Below, in pieces: positions 12,401 to 24,580 of a DNA stretch of 64,000 nt (position 1 is the stretch's first letter; each line of letters starts with the position of its first letter). Under the pieces are notes generated by a model. The model was not told the DNA's origin. It made no database searches and worked only from the letters and a program-made list of their open reading frames with translations. Source of the stretch: Cenococcum geophilum 1.58 (Eukaryota > Ascomycota > Dothideomycetes > Gloniales > Gloniaceae); the NCBI GenBank assembly GCA_001692895.1, contig KV748204.1:710771-774770 (forward strand). Direction: 5' to 3'. The position numbers and the translations under genes are program-made.

Positions 12401-15400
12401 AGTAAAGCCTTAGACCCTTAAAGAAATTTAAGGACAACACCTAAATTTATAAGTTAAATAGTAAGATTAGTAGTTTAAAGCGCTAATAGATAGTAAAGTA
12501 ACGCGAAACTATATTTTACTAGTAGTAGTTAAGAGAATAGAATTACCTTATAAACAGAAGGAACAACCTTACCTATTAGTTATAATTTTAGGAGATCTAA
12601 TAGCCTATAGAGGAGGGATTATTAATCTTAAAATAGGACCTATTTAGCTAACTATTAAAGAGAGATAAATTAAGATATCTTTTAATATCCTACTATTAGG
12701 ATAGGATAAGGCAGTATTAGGGATGCCTTAGTTATAGAAATATAATCTAAGGATCGATTAGATTATAGGTTAGGTTAATATTAGAGATACTTAACGCCGT
12801 AAAATGCGATAATAAGCTAAGTTAGTATAGTACTAAGTTAAAGTAATATATAAAGAGACTAAGCGAGACTTAAGTTATATACTAAAGAAATACTATAAGT
12901 ATAATAAGAAACTATAGTCACTAGAAAGTAAAAAGCTGTTAGATTATATAGTATGGGACTATAAAATAGAGTTAGAACCGGGAATAAGTCTAAAGTTTTT
13001 TCTAATCTATAAGCTTACTAAGGAAGAAGGTAGAGCGTTAAAAGAGTTTATCTAGGAAAACTTATAAAAGGGATATATTAAACTATCGCAGTTATTAGCA
13101 GGTTATCCAGTACTATTTATACTAAAGAAAAATAGTAAACTAAGACTGTGTATTAACTATAGGTAGTTAAATAGCATTACTAGGAAGGATAGGTATCCTT
13201 TACCCTTAATTAGCGAAATCTAAGATAGGATAGGTAATACGCAAATCTTTATAAAGATAGACCTAAGGTAGGCATACCATTAGATTAGAATTAAGGAAGG
13301 CAATAAATAGAAGGCAGCCTTTAAGTTAAAGGAAGGACTATATAAACTATTAGTTATACAATTTAGGCTTATAAACGCACTAGTAACGTTCTAAAAGCGT
13401 ATTAATAATATATTAGGAGAATACTTGGATAAATTTGTTATGGTATACCTTAACGATATTATTATCTACTTAATAACTAAGGAAGAACACGGGGAATACG
13501 TTAAATGGGTCTTAAAGAGACTATAAGAAGAATAAATGCTAGTAGTAATTAAGAAATGCGAGTTCTTTACCAGGAAGACCAATTTTATTAGATTTATTAT
13601 TAAACTAGGCTAACTTAGTATAGATTTAAAGAAGATTAAGGCTATAGTAAATTAGTAAGAACTAGAGAATATTATGCAGTTAAGATTGTTTTTAGGGTTT
13701 TGCAATTACTGCAGAAGGTTTATAGTGTAGTAGTTAAAGGATATTAAGCCATTTACGCGATTAATAAAGAAAGAAGAACTATAGGTATAGGGAAAAGAGC
13801 AGCGAGAATTATTTAAGAAGATTAAGGAATTATTTACCTAGGAGCTAGTTCTTAAGATCTATTAACTGGGACTAGAGACAGTTATAAAAACGGATGCATT
13901 AGACTATATACTAGGGGCGTACTTTATATTAAGATAGATGGCACCTAGTGGCATACTATAGTTAAAAGATAACACTACTAGAGTTAAACTATAACATTTA
14001 CAACAAGAAGTTATTAGGTATAGTTATAGTATTAAAGGAATAGAGAGCATTCTTATAAGGTATAAAGAAACTATTTATAGTTAAGACGGATTATAAAAAC
14101 CTAATAGGATTTCTAACGATAAAGGAACTTAACTAAAGATAGGTTAGATAGGCAGAGATACTTATAAAATACTATTTTAAGATTTAGTATACTAAGGGTA
14201 TAGATAATATATAAGCAGATGCTCTAAGTTAAAAGGCTAAACTATAAAACAATAAAAAGCCATTAGGGGCTTTACTGCGAAAAGATATAGACAGATTAAT
14301 TAGGTATAATTATCTAAAAATTATAGCAACCTAAGAAGATAAGGAACTAGAGAAGGTCTATAAGATACTAGAAAGCTTTTAGGTATAAAGAATTCTAAAA
14401 GTATAACTAGAAGATTTATAGATAGATATATATAAAAACCAAGAAGTAAAGTATATCCTAAGTATAGCAGAGCAATTTATAGAAGAATTCTATAAGGGAT
14501 TAACTTAAAGATATAATGGAGCTATAGGCTTAGTGTTAAGACTCTAAGAGGAATATATTATTAACGGAATCTAGAGAATAGCTAAAAGGGTTATAAGAGA
14601 GTATTTAGATTACTAAAGGAATAAACTAATAAGGCATAGGCTATATAGAGGGCTATAACCTATTAAAATACTAGAAAGACTATAGGAGGTTATATTATAG
14701 GACTTTATTATTAAGTTACTAAAGTTAAAAGATCCTATTACTGGATAAGATTATAACGCGATCTTAGTAATAGTAGATAAGCTTATAAAGTAGGGATACT
14801 TTATAGCATATACAGAAGAAATCTTAGCGGAAGATGTCGCTAAAATCTATATTAAAGAAGTATTTATAAGATATAGAGCACTAAGCAAGATTATATTAGA
14901 CAGAGATTTAAGATTTATAGCAGTATTCTAGGAAGTATTCTTAGTAGAGTAAGGGGTTTAAGCAGCAACTTCTACCGCATATTATCTGTAGATAGACGGT
15001 TAAATAAAGAAACTAAATTAGACACTAGAGTAGTATCTAAGGCATTATATTAATTATACATAGAATAATTAGGTATCGCTATTACTAGTTATATAGTTTA
15101 TATATAATATAACACCCTAAAAAGGAATAGGTATATTACTATTTAAGGCAAATTATGGATATAAGCTAAGAATATTACTATTACTACGGTAAGTAAAGAA
15201 AATAAGTAGCAGAGCTAAAGAAAGAATAAAGATATTAATAAATCTTTATATAGACCTTATAGAATTAGTAAAGAAAGTATAAGAAGGAATAAAAAGGTAC
15301 TATAATGCTAAGAGATCTAAGGGACCAGATCTTAAGGAGGGAGATAAAGTATAGCTACTATATAAAAATTTTAAGAGTTAATAACTAAGTAAGAAGTTAA

Positions 15401-15780
15401 ACTACGTTAGACTAGGACCTTTTAAAATTACGTAAAGGATTTTACTAGTTATATTTAAGCTAAACCTACTAGCCAAAATTAAGATCTACCCTATATAGTA
15501 TATTATAATGCTAGAGCCAGTATACGGGAATGTTAAGCCACTAGTTTATAAAGTAGACACATATAGAGGATAAGAGGAAGATAAATAGCAAGTTTTAAAG
15601 ATCGTTAATTATAAGGATATTAACAATAAAATATAGTATAAGGTTAAGTGGATAGGCTACACTAAGACTACCTAGAAGCTACTAGAAAATTTAAAAAAAC
15701 GCTATAAAAAAGGTACAGGAGTATTAGAAGAAATTAGGTTAGGTAGTATTAATAAAGAAGAATTACTAAAGAATAAGTTA
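9409..15780 (+). pseudogene. RIP-degraded Gag-Pol of element B with chromodomain
   Basis: The sequence that is ATG-CCA-CTA in element A is ATA-CCA-CTA here at 9409, a G-to-A change that removes the Gag start. Downstream, the RT core reads LYKLLVIQF...GEYLDKFVMVYLNDIIIY. Integrase is followed by a chromodomain in which YKVKW-GYTKTT is readable and the second conserved Trp is a TAG. A linker of roughly 2 kb lies between the Gag zinc knuckle and the protease/RT region, which accounts for much of the unusual length. Dozens of in-frame TAG and TAA codons make it non-functional. Confidence 0.85.
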
Positions 15781-15789
15781 CCTAAGGGG

Positions 15790-16075
15790 GACCTAAGAAG
15801 AGCAGTTGCCGAATTACTCAGATCTATTTCCTTCTCTATTAGAAGAGAATCCGTTCTTTTATCGCTAAGTTCCTATAAACCTTATTTTATAAGTTTCTAC
15901 TTCTTAAAATAAACCTTCTTATAAACCTTCTTAAGATAAAGTAAATAAGTAAATGCCGCAATCTGGGTATTTAGGGCCTTCTATTCTGTATTATAAGAAC
16001 ATTCTAATTTAGTAAGGGCTTAAGACAGTTTACTATCTAGCCGCGTAGTAGTAGATTAAATATAAAACTCTAAGA
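15790..16075 (-). pseudogene. Degraded antisense ORF in the 3' region of element B
   Basis: This is the counterpart of the frame at 1,310-1,610 in element A. The minus strand reads DSKLS.ALTKL, then LKKVYKKVYFKK, then ELSDKRTDSLLIEKEI. It resembles the A version at the protein level while differing at several residues that RIP alone would not explain, for example TYLLYLKKVYKK against TVSA.LIRLKKVRKK. This suggests the frame was once translated in two diverging copies. The function is not recognised. Confidence 0.45.
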
Positions 16076-16461
16076 TAAATTAATTAGGGAACTAGACGAC
16101 TATTAAGAGTAATAAGTCGCGTATATTTAGTATTAGAGGTAGAGCGAATATCGCAGGATAAATAAATATTCGCTTTAGTGCACTCTAAGTAAGAGAACGG
16201 TTATTGCGAAAATGGGTTCGCTAACGCAATATAAACTAACCCCTTTTTTAAATAATAAGAATACGGAGACGGTATAATCTCACTAAGAGATAATATTGCA
16301 GTAATAGTGCGAGCACGACATTAGGCGTGTAAAGAAGAAATTGCTTTAGGTATAATAAGTAATAATATTAACCAAATTAATTAGATGGATATTATACCTC
16401 TAGTAAATAACTTAAAGATATTAGGAATCTTTAAGGATAAAGATAAAAAGAAGGGAAATGG

Positions 16462-16886
16462 TATTACGAACGCTTAAGTATAATATTATAACTACTTAGA
16501 GAAGAGATAGAAGAAGCTAGTTAGTTAATTTAGGCACGGTCTAGAATAGAGCCGATAGAACTATATAACGAGAAATGGTAACTAAGGTTATATAATATGC
16601 TATATATTAAATAAGAGGAATAAAAGGAACTTATGTACCTTATATATAAGACGTATATTATATATAAAAAGGATTTTATAGGAGTACAGTTGTGTATTTA
16701 AGGACCCTTAATCCCTACCTAGATAGTTTCTTCCTTATAGTGATTCTTAGAATATAATTGGAGTTAATCTATTAGGCAACCACTCCACCAGTTATTATTA
16801 CGTTATTGACTTTTATACTTGCATTTCCTATACACCTAGCCCAATAATAGGACCTACCGTAGTTCTTGCTATAAGGTTCCGTTATA
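16462..16886 (+). repeat. 3' LTR of element B
   Basis: It begins TATTACGAACGC (the 5' LTR has TGTTACGGACGC, so two G-to-A changes) and ends GGTTCCGTTATA. It is followed directly by TTAGC, the right copy of the target duplication. Confidence 0.9.
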
Positions 16887-19600
16887 TTAGCGAGTTATTA
16901 GCTTCTAATTAAATCTTATAATTATATATTTAGTAGGGGGGTAACTTATTTAAGGCCGCCTTTAAGAATGCATCCTTATAGTCTATATAAATAGTAAAAA
17001 GGAGGCATTTAACTAGTTCCTTATCGGTTTCCTTAGCTAGCCTTTCCTCTCTATTATTAATAATTCGGTTAATCTTATATAGGCTTATTATAAAGACCTT
17101 ATTGTCCTTCTAGTATATATTAAAGTAAAACGCTATAGCGCTAATTATAGCAATATCTATAGTAGGGGGGTTGCCTAATAATAGGGGTGTATATAACTTT
17201 AGGGACTTCTAGGGTACTAGCGTTATTATTACTCCTTTTAGCTCCTATTATATCTTTTAGAGGTTATCCCTTATATCCTATTAATACGTTCTTTTTTATA
17301 CTGGTTAAATCCATACGATTTAGATATTGTCTATATTACTATCTGTCCCGCTTTTATATATAGAGTTCTCTTTAAATATAGCGCTTTAAGAAAGTATCTT
17401 TATTAGTATAGAGTTTTTTCTAGCTTTACGGCAGGCGCCTTTTTAGGTAAAGGCTAGGTTACAGGCCCGGACATCCTACTAGTAGGTAGGGTTAGCCCTT
17501 ACGGCTAGTGTCTTACGGTTAGTTCGAATCTCCCTAATAAAAAAGGGTAACCTTAGTCTATCCTCCGGCTAGATAAACTGTCTTTATTATATATTTAGCC
17601 AAATATTAAAATAGAATATCTATTTTTATCTAAGGATTATATTATAGGACCCTAGGTCTAGGATATAAAAGGGGATACTATATTAGTGTCGTCTGTTAAG
17701 AGTAATATATAACTTTAAAATATAGGTAATAGGCTAACCGGCTTAGCCGTTATAGCCTTTTACCTAAATAGGCTTCTCTAGTTAGATGGCCTCTATATTT
17801 AGAAACTTGGCAATATTATTTATATAGGTAATATTTATAAAGGCGAAGCTATTTACTCTAGTGTTAATAAGGGCGGTTATATTAACTTTATATCCATTTT
17901 AAGATACTATATATAGAAATATAAAATGCTTTCCACCTATTAACTAACTAAGATTAATCTCTTTAAGATCGATAGGGTACCCTAAGGGGGAGTCTTTCCC
18001 TAGGGTTCTTCTTTTCCTAACTTATTAGACGTTTCTCCTTTTTTTATTTCCTTAATATTACTTATATCCTTTAGCTCCGGGCAGGACGAGGTAAAGTAAC
18101 CCTACTTATTGTAGTTATAGTATATAGCTAAGGCAGGGTTAATTAGAGTATTACGGCGAATACTAGTTAATAGCGTAGTATATAACTAGTTAGGCGAGGC
18201 TTGCTGGTATATAGTTATAACCGCCTTTAGTATAAGAGTAGTTATAACTTATCTTCCTGCTTTAGCTTTTATAAGTATAGCTAGTAAGTTCTAATTATTA
18301 TAGAGTTGCTTCTACTAATTAGAGTAGGCGTTAATCCGCTTTAGTTCTAAGTTTAATAATAGGTAATAAGCTATAAGTTTTTTATCAGTTAGTAGGTTAT
18401 TTAAAATTATAGCGATCTTTTCTTATAGCCGGATTGTTAGCTTATTATATAGGTCTAATTAATAGTTCTTAAGGGGAACCTAGCCTTCTCCTATAAGGTA
18501 TAGGAATTAAGTCTAGAATTTAGTAAAGGGTTAGTTTAATTTTATTATTAGGCAATTATAGTTATAATAGGTATTTTATACTTTATTTAGGTTAATATAA
18601 ATAGCCGCTAAGTGCCGTATTATCTTATTAACAGATATAAATTAGATAGGGGAGTTATCCTTAAACTTAGCTTAAAGGTGCCGTTAGGCGTCCCCAGTGG
18701 TTTAACTAAAGAGGTAAAGTATTTTAGCTTCTTTAGAAAAGAAATGGTTATAGTTAATATAGAGCTTTCCTTATACTTAAATCCTCTAATTCTTAAAGGT
18801 AGGGTCTATCCCGTTAGATAGTAGTAGGGGGTTAAGAAGCTTAATAGACTTTAATTACTTCGTTATTATATCCGTACTCCCTAATATATTATATTTAGTA
18901 GAGTAAATAGGTTAGCTAGGGCTTTAAAAAGGGGACACTAGGCTATTTTATAGGGCTATAAGGCTTTCTAGAATCTCTTATAGGGTCTCTTATATATTTC
19001 TCGCTTTAAGACAATCGGCTTCCTAGCTAGCTGCGAGGGCGTAAATCTACTCACGTACGTCTACAATGTTATTATTATCTTTAATTTCTAATCCTAATTG
19101 GATCTTAGGTTCCTCTTAGGTAGAGGCAGCTCTCTTAAATAAGCTTACTTTAGGTGCTATTATTAGCTTCCTAAGGTTTATCGGTATTATACGCTTTAGT
19201 TTTAATTCTAGGGGTATAGGTCTAGTCCTATCTAGCTTATAAGGTAGGATATTATCTAGGCCTTCCCAGGCAATATAGAGTTGTTTTAGTATTTAAGTAT
19301 AGCGTGTTAATACGTCGTTGCAAACGAAGTTTCTTTAGGGTAGGATATTATTAAGGCCTTCCCAGGCAAGGTAGGGTGAGCTTAGTATAATATTACGGCT
19401 TGTATAAATGCCTCTAAACCGAAGCTTATAGAATGCTATATTACGAAGATACTAAGCTAAAGAGAAGGAAAAGGGGTCGCTAGGACCGATGTAAACAAAT
19501 ATGTAGGGTAAGCCGCCAAGGCGCTAGCTTTAGGCGGGCCAATCGCAGGTCGGCAGAATATGGCAGAATTTGGCAGGTAACGTGCGAGAGCGCCGTTACA
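16887..19600 (-). mobile_element. Old Ty3/Gypsy element C, right segment (Gag, zinc knuckle, probable 5' LTR)
   Basis: On the minus strand this segment carries the upstream part of element C. A CCHC-like zinc knuckle is readable at about 18,060-18,120 (YYNYNK.GYFTSSCPELKD, with two Cys already changed to Tyr). A Gag-like frame extends right to about 19,400. The minus-strand sequence starting TGTAACGGCGCTC at 19,600 looks like the outer end of a 5' LTR or leader. The boundary is inferred from the TGTAAC start and was not confirmed by a second LTR, which would lie left of the window. A 30-bp motif containing AGGCCTTCCCAGGCAA occurs twice about 90 bp apart near 19,245 and 19,335. Confidence 0.7.
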
Positions 19601-20178
19601 GCTTATTAATAAGTCTATTGTAGTATTTATTACAAGGCTTTATTACAATTTTAATAGATTATAAAGTAGGCTTCTGTAGTTAATTTATGCTATTTAGATA
19701 GCTAATTAGTTACGTAGTTATAGAGTTATTTAAGTTAAAAATCGGAGTATTTGTACTAAGAAAGGGTGCGGCGCTTACTAAGCAAATCTAGAAATTGCTC
19801 AGACCCTAGCTGCGCTAGGGGCCCGGCAACGCTCGGGCCAGGTTTGACGTCTAATTAATTTCTTGGCGATGAGTCGACTTCCGACATCACGAAACCCTTA
19901 CGACGTCGAACTTTCCCTTCGTTTGGATGACCTGCCACATTGGTCTCCGCTTGTACTATAACTTCCACATTGATTTCATCCATGTACGCTTCGTCCCTCC
20001 TAAAATCAACCGAAGCGATACATGGCCTATTTATCAAAATCCCGATAGTGATACTCTTGAACACGTTAAAATACCACGGGCACGCTTCGAAGAGGAACAT
20101 ACAAGTTCAGCAACTGCGAAGCCTTCACGGCTGTCTCTAAAATACCAGTCTCACAGCCAGAAATCCTCATCTTCTGAG
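19601..20178. other. Boundary between AT-rich block and gene-rich DNA; GCN3 upstream region
   Basis: Base composition switches from RIP-like AT-rich sequence to ordinary genic sequence at about 19,790. The last 200 bp of AT-rich DNA matches nothing I recognise. From 19,927 an open frame runs in phase with GCN3 for 84 codons, but it does not resemble the start of eIF2B alpha and is probably 5' leader. Confidence 0.6.
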
Positions 20179-21642
20179 ATGGCTATCCCAACAGACTCTC
20201 CCCCCACTATCAATCCCCCGCCAGCCTTCGACATTGTCCAAACCTACCGACGTCTCCTGGCCTCAGACCCGGATATTACAATGCCCGTAGCAGCTATCGA
20301 AGCCCTTGTTGAAGCTCTCGCCAGCTCCTCCGCCTCCACAATTTCCGAAACATTATCCCTTCTTTCACAGCATACTGCAACCCTCAAGGAAGCAATAGCG
20401 AACCCCATATCGCTTTCAGCCGGCACAGACCTTTTCCAGCGATACCTCATTACAACCCTCAACCGGCCAGGATCATCTTTAGGCCCCAGTGGAGATTTCA
20501 AGGCTATTCGCAACCATCTGCTGAGTAGCGGGAGGCTATTTGTGGAGCGTGCCAAAGCCAGCAGAGAGAAAATTGCCAGTTTCGGTCGCCATTTCGTTCG
20601 CGATGGAACCACGGTCCTAACAAACGGCGGATCGCGTGTCGTTGGCGCACTCCTTCGCTCAGCTGCTGAGGCAGGAGGCGGGAGGGGCAGCATCCGCTTC
20701 CGCGTCATCTACGTGCTCTCACAGAACCCCGCGCCACACGATCCTTATGCGGCGCAAGCCCAAAAGGGGGGAGAAGGTGAAGGATCTGGCGAAGGCGCTG
20801 CTATCGTGGCTATGCTGCGTGCACGAGGCGTGCCCGTCGCTACCATCCCGGACTCCGCTGTGGCGTACTCACTTGGTAGAGTCGACATGGTTATTGTTGG
20901 TGCTGAAGGGGTTGTAGAGAATGGAGGTATTATTTCAAGAATGGGCACGTATCAAATCGGCATGTTGGCGAAAGCGAAGGGAAAGCCCTTCTACGTCGTT
21001 GCTGAGAGCCATAAGTTTGTTAGGCTGTATCCACTAAGCCAGTATGACCTGCCCATCGAGCAAAATGTCATTGAGTTCAAGGTTGATGAGGAGACGGATG
21101 GCGTGACTGGAGAGGGTACGAAACAGGCTGATGAGGCCGTTGAGGACGAGGGGGTCGAAATGGGAGGCACTGATGCGGAGACAGGTGGAACAGCGGATCC
21201 TGTTCGGAGCAAGTGCTCAGGCTGCAGTCCGGAGGATGCTGTTGACTTTACGGTGAGTTACATTTCTTCACTTAGAATTTCTAAGTTACGTCAGAGTTCG
21301 GAGCGGGGTCGATGCATAAACGGCATTGGCCAGAGCGCTGACTTGGCTCTATTTGGGCATTCCGGATGCTATGAAGAGTCCTATTGTAGCTATTTGAGGG
21401 CGCTGGGCAGCCGTCATGTTCGACGCAATTTCGGATACCCTGTCGCCGGCAGTTGTCTCTATGCATCGAAGCTACTCCACTTTCCCTCTACCTACGAGCC
21501 TTCAATCATGCTTCCATTACCCACACATATTTGCTAACGTATATCTGCACAGCCTCCCGATCTAATATCCGGCATTATTACTGAGAGCGGCGTCTTGACT
21601 CCTAGTGCTGTTAGCGAAGAACTCATCAAGATATGGTTTTAA
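20179..21642 (+). CDS. GCN3: Translation initiation factor eIF2B subunit alpha
   Basis: Regulatory subunit of the eIF2B guanine-nucleotide exchange complex, which recharges eIF2 with GTP and senses phosphorylated eIF2 in the cytosol. I derive two exons, 20179-21252 and 21553-21642, encoding 387 residues. The N-terminal helical domain and the family's C-terminal Rossmann-like fold are both visible: the LTNGGSRVV motif, DSAVAYSLGRVDMVIVGAEG, ENGGIISRMGTYQIG and the final GVLTPSAVSEELIKIWF. The start at 20179 (MAIPTDS...) is chosen because the 84 in-frame codons upstream do not look like the family. An acidic insert (about residues 305-350) before the last domain makes it longer than the roughly 305-residue yeast protein. 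The intron is exceptionally long for this window, exactly 300 bp, with donor GTGAGT, branch TGCTAAC and acceptor GCACAG. It contains an in-frame stop, so retention would truncate the protein. Confidence 0.95.
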
Positions 21643-22619
21643 GCATGCCTTTTAAGCATAACTTGAGCTCACCCTTCGCTTACTGTAGGATTGAGGAGGG
21701 CAAGCTAAACTCCAAGAACATCCTCGTATACTCGTAGGCGGTCTTGACCCAAGACTAATAGTCAACGCCAGCACGCTAGTCCCATTTGCATTCGACTGAC
21801 GGAGACCTGCTCGATGTTTGGAGAAACCGCTAGCCACTGCCACGAGGGGATCCAAGCTGGGGTTGGCATTGCGGAATATAGGGTGTAGGCATGGGTGTTG
21901 TTTTGGGTTCAGAAAGCTTGATACAAAGCTTACGCAACACAACATGGGTCAACTGCCTTACAACGGGCAACTCTAAAAGTAAGAGTATCTTGCGGAACCA
22001 TGTCAACGCCACACCTGGACCAGAAAGCTTAATTTATTCTTGACCTCCGAAGTTTCGCTGCGTTTTTGCCCGCTATTTTCAGAAAAAGAACTTGGTTTCT
22101 AAACAAAGCCTATGTTGGTACAGTGGAAAAAAGCTGAAAGCGTAGAACTTGGAATTTTGATTTCCTACTTCACAGTCCTGTAGGTAAAAGAAGAGTGAAA
22201 AGTCCCACCCCTTTATCCACAGACTCTGATTTTTCCCTCTCCCCCTTCTGCTACTAGCCTAGCAGACGCCAGATAGCCAATAGCCACAGCAACAAAAATA
22301 AAAAAATAAAAAAATAATCGATATGCGGACATCGTCGTGTCCAGCCAGTCCCAGCAGCACCCGGACGCCAGCGCAGTTCATGATTTGGCGATATATGGAA
22401 AAAATAATGCCTGCAGTAGCCATCAAAGCCAAGCGGCCTTGTGATCTGAGAACCCGCCAAAGAGAAATATGGAACCCCGCCGCTATGCTCGCCATCGCCA
22501 TCTCCCATCTCTTAAAACCCGCGCAACAGCACGCACACACACCCAAACCAAACACCCTACTCCGCAGTCACCCCTTTTCGTTTCTCCTTTTTTTTTAACT
22601 CTTGGGAGAGTAGGACTGC
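21643..22619. other. Convergent intergenic region GCN3 / SRE
   Basis: Lies between the 3' ends of GCN3 and the SRE gene. It holds only short spurious frames and an A-rich tract at about 22,300. I see no gene or RNA here. Confidence 0.6.
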
Positions 22620-24580
22620 TCATCCCTCATCCGCATCCAAACTCTCCAACTCCCTCTCCATCCTCCTCAAATTCTCCCGCATCGCCTCAGCCTCGACCCG
22701 TAACCTCTCCTTCCGCCTGGCCTTATCCTCACGCTCCCCAACCCCCGACCCCATCAGCGCAACTGGCGCGGCCCCGATGGCGCCCCCCGCACCACCACCA
22801 CCACCACCACCACCGCTGCTGCTACCGCCGCCGCCCCGCCCCAGCGCCGCCAGACTAGGATCGATAGCGGCGTCCAGACTCGCCTGCCGCGCGCCCGCCG
22901 GATTCAGGATCGAGCTGATCGAGCTGGCGCGGTTGCCTAGCTGTCCGTTCGCTGCTGCTGCTGCTCCTGCTGCGGTGGCGGCGGCGGTATCGTCTGCTTC
23001 GGCAACGGAGAGGGAGCGCTTGCGCGGGCTGGGGTTTTGCGGGGACGGCTGCTGGTGCTGCTGCTGGGGGGTCTGCTGGTGCGCGTAGGCGGCGACGGCG
23101 GCAGCGGAGGAGGAGGGGGCGGGCTGGTAGAAGTTTGTGAAGTCGACAGCCGGTGGGCCGTAGGCGCGGTGCGAGGCGGGGCCTCCGCCGCCGCCGGTGG
23201 TGGTAGGGGTCGAAGGATAGGGGTCGAGGGGCTCGGAGAGCACGGTGGAAGGGTCTGGCGAGACGGAGGAGTCGAAGCTGCGCGGGGTTGGTTGGTGCGG
23301 CTGGTGCGGGGAGTAGTTCAGGGGCGGTGGTTGTGACGACGACAGCGGCGACGGCGGGTCCGGCACGGCGGGGATGACGCGTTTGCGGCGCTTAATTTCT
23401 TGCTTCTTCATCGCGACGGGTCGGTGTAGACCGTGCAGTTTGTAATACAGGCCTGGACACGCGTGTTAGTAGTAATCCTTGGCTTAGGTAATCTTTGGGG
23501 TTGGGCGGCGAAAAGGGAGTGAAGGGAAATGGTAGGAAGCGGCATACCGCAGGCGTTGCAGATGGTGTGGCCGCTCTCATCGCGTCGCCAGAGGGGTGTT
23601 ATGGTCGTGCCACAGTTCTGGCATGCCGGTATAACGCTGGCGGTTTTCTGACCCAGTGGTGGGCCTGTTTGCGAAGTCATGTTGTCGTTAGCAGTTGGGC
23701 CCAGGACATCGCCTGGACCTTGTGGACTAGCAGCGCCTTGCTGTGCACTTGCTTGGGCGAGAGCGAATTGAGCGGTTTTTGATACTCTGTTGTTGTATGC
23801 TGGGCAGCCGTTGCAGCCTTGTTGCCCACCAGTGCCATTGCACCGGCCACCGCCTGGGCAAGTGCCCGTTGCTACTTGATCAGCAGCAACATATGTCGCA
23901 CGAGGTGACCCGGTGAATGCTGAGGGCGACGTGCTCCGGTCATGAGGTTGCCCTGCGTTTGGGTTTTGCTGCATGGTGAGAACAGAAGGTTGAGCGTTCC
24001 GCTTGAGGTTTGTTGGCCGGGATTGATTGCGGGCCTTCCAGTACAGCCCGCAGGCATTGCAGATTGTCTCGCCAGTGGGAGAACGCCGCCATAAAGGTGT
24101 TCTCGTCGTCCCGCAATTGCTATCGTGCCATCAGTCGCCAAGCTTCACCATCAGGGCCCCAAAACTCCCCAAATTCTGATTACGCAGTCTCCAGACTTAC
24201 CTACAAATCTGTCCAGTTATCGGGGCATTGCTGACTTGCGATCTTTGTTGCATGGCTGCGGTGGCGGTTTGCGTTGGCGACTGCTCTGGCTGCGATGCTC
24301 GTTGGTAATTTAGTGTATCTTCAAGTGAGTGATATTCGGAAATTTCCGGAGCGTTTCCTGGGGAATTTGCGCACTGTGCCTCAGTTACAGTGGAATTCGC
24401 AGCGTCAGTGCGCATATTGGAGTTTCGCCTGGTGGAATGGCGGTCTTGCGAGTGGTTGAGCAGGTTTAAGTTCTCGGCCATCTCCAGGTCTTCCTTGGAA
24501 GGCTGCCGCGAAAGTTGATGCGGGTGAGCAGGAGTCGGCGCGAGGGATGCGCCACCACCTGCTGAAAAGGTCGCTGGCAT
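22620..24580 (-). CDS. sreA: GATA-type repressor of siderophore biosynthesis (SRE/SreA family)
   Basis: Iron-sensing transcriptional repressor that shuts off siderophore production and iron uptake genes when iron is plentiful; nuclear. Three exons (24580-24201, 24119-23548, 23452-22620) encode 594 residues. The architecture is diagnostic for the family. A first GATA zinc finger CX2CX17CX2C has Cys126, 129, 147 and 150, with the codon after Cys126 split by intron 1. The conserved iron-responsive cysteine region C-x5-C-x8-C-x2-C lies at 214, 220, 229 and 232. The second finger has Cys293, 296, 314 and 317, split by intron 2. The C-terminus (about 557-594) is a charged coiled coil typical of these repressors. 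A poly-Gly/Ser stretch precedes it. The N-terminal start is the first good ATG in frame. A perfect GATA-factor site lies upstream. Family assignment is secure and the gene name is by homology. Confidence 0.95.

Larger units (their letters stand above)
8939..16886 (+). mobile_element. Full-length LTR retrotransposon B (Ty3/Gypsy chromovirus, RIP-degraded)
   Basis: It is bounded by LTRs at 8939-9364 and 16462-16886 and flanked by the 5-bp duplication TTAGC at 8934-8938 and 16887-16891. Gag-Pol reads on the plus strand: Gag from about 9,409, zinc knuckle near 10,420-10,460, RT at about 13,000-13,560, RNase H, integrase at about 14,480-15,540 and a chromodomain at about 15,590-15,770. It is the same family as element A, of nearly the same length (7,948 against 7,944 bp) and opposite orientation. 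Like A it inserted into the older element C. Ambiguous bases occur at about 10,060-10,090. Stops at Trp and Gln positions indicate RIP. Confidence 0.93.

Noticed and set aside
17460-17535. tRNA-like sequence with a GTTCGAATCTCC B-box-like motif
   Set aside because: The flanking stems do not pair (GTTAG against CTCCC in the T arm), there is no convincing acceptor stem, and the sequence lies within the Gag region of element C.
19927-20178. 84-codon N-terminal extension of GCN3
   Set aside because: It is in frame but lacks similarity to eIF2B alpha, and the Met at 20179 fits the family start.
22777-23336. Plus-strand open frames of about 100 codons opposite the SRE gene
   Set aside because: They are shadows of the GC-rich, low-complexity C-terminal exon of SRE, which has strong family evidence.
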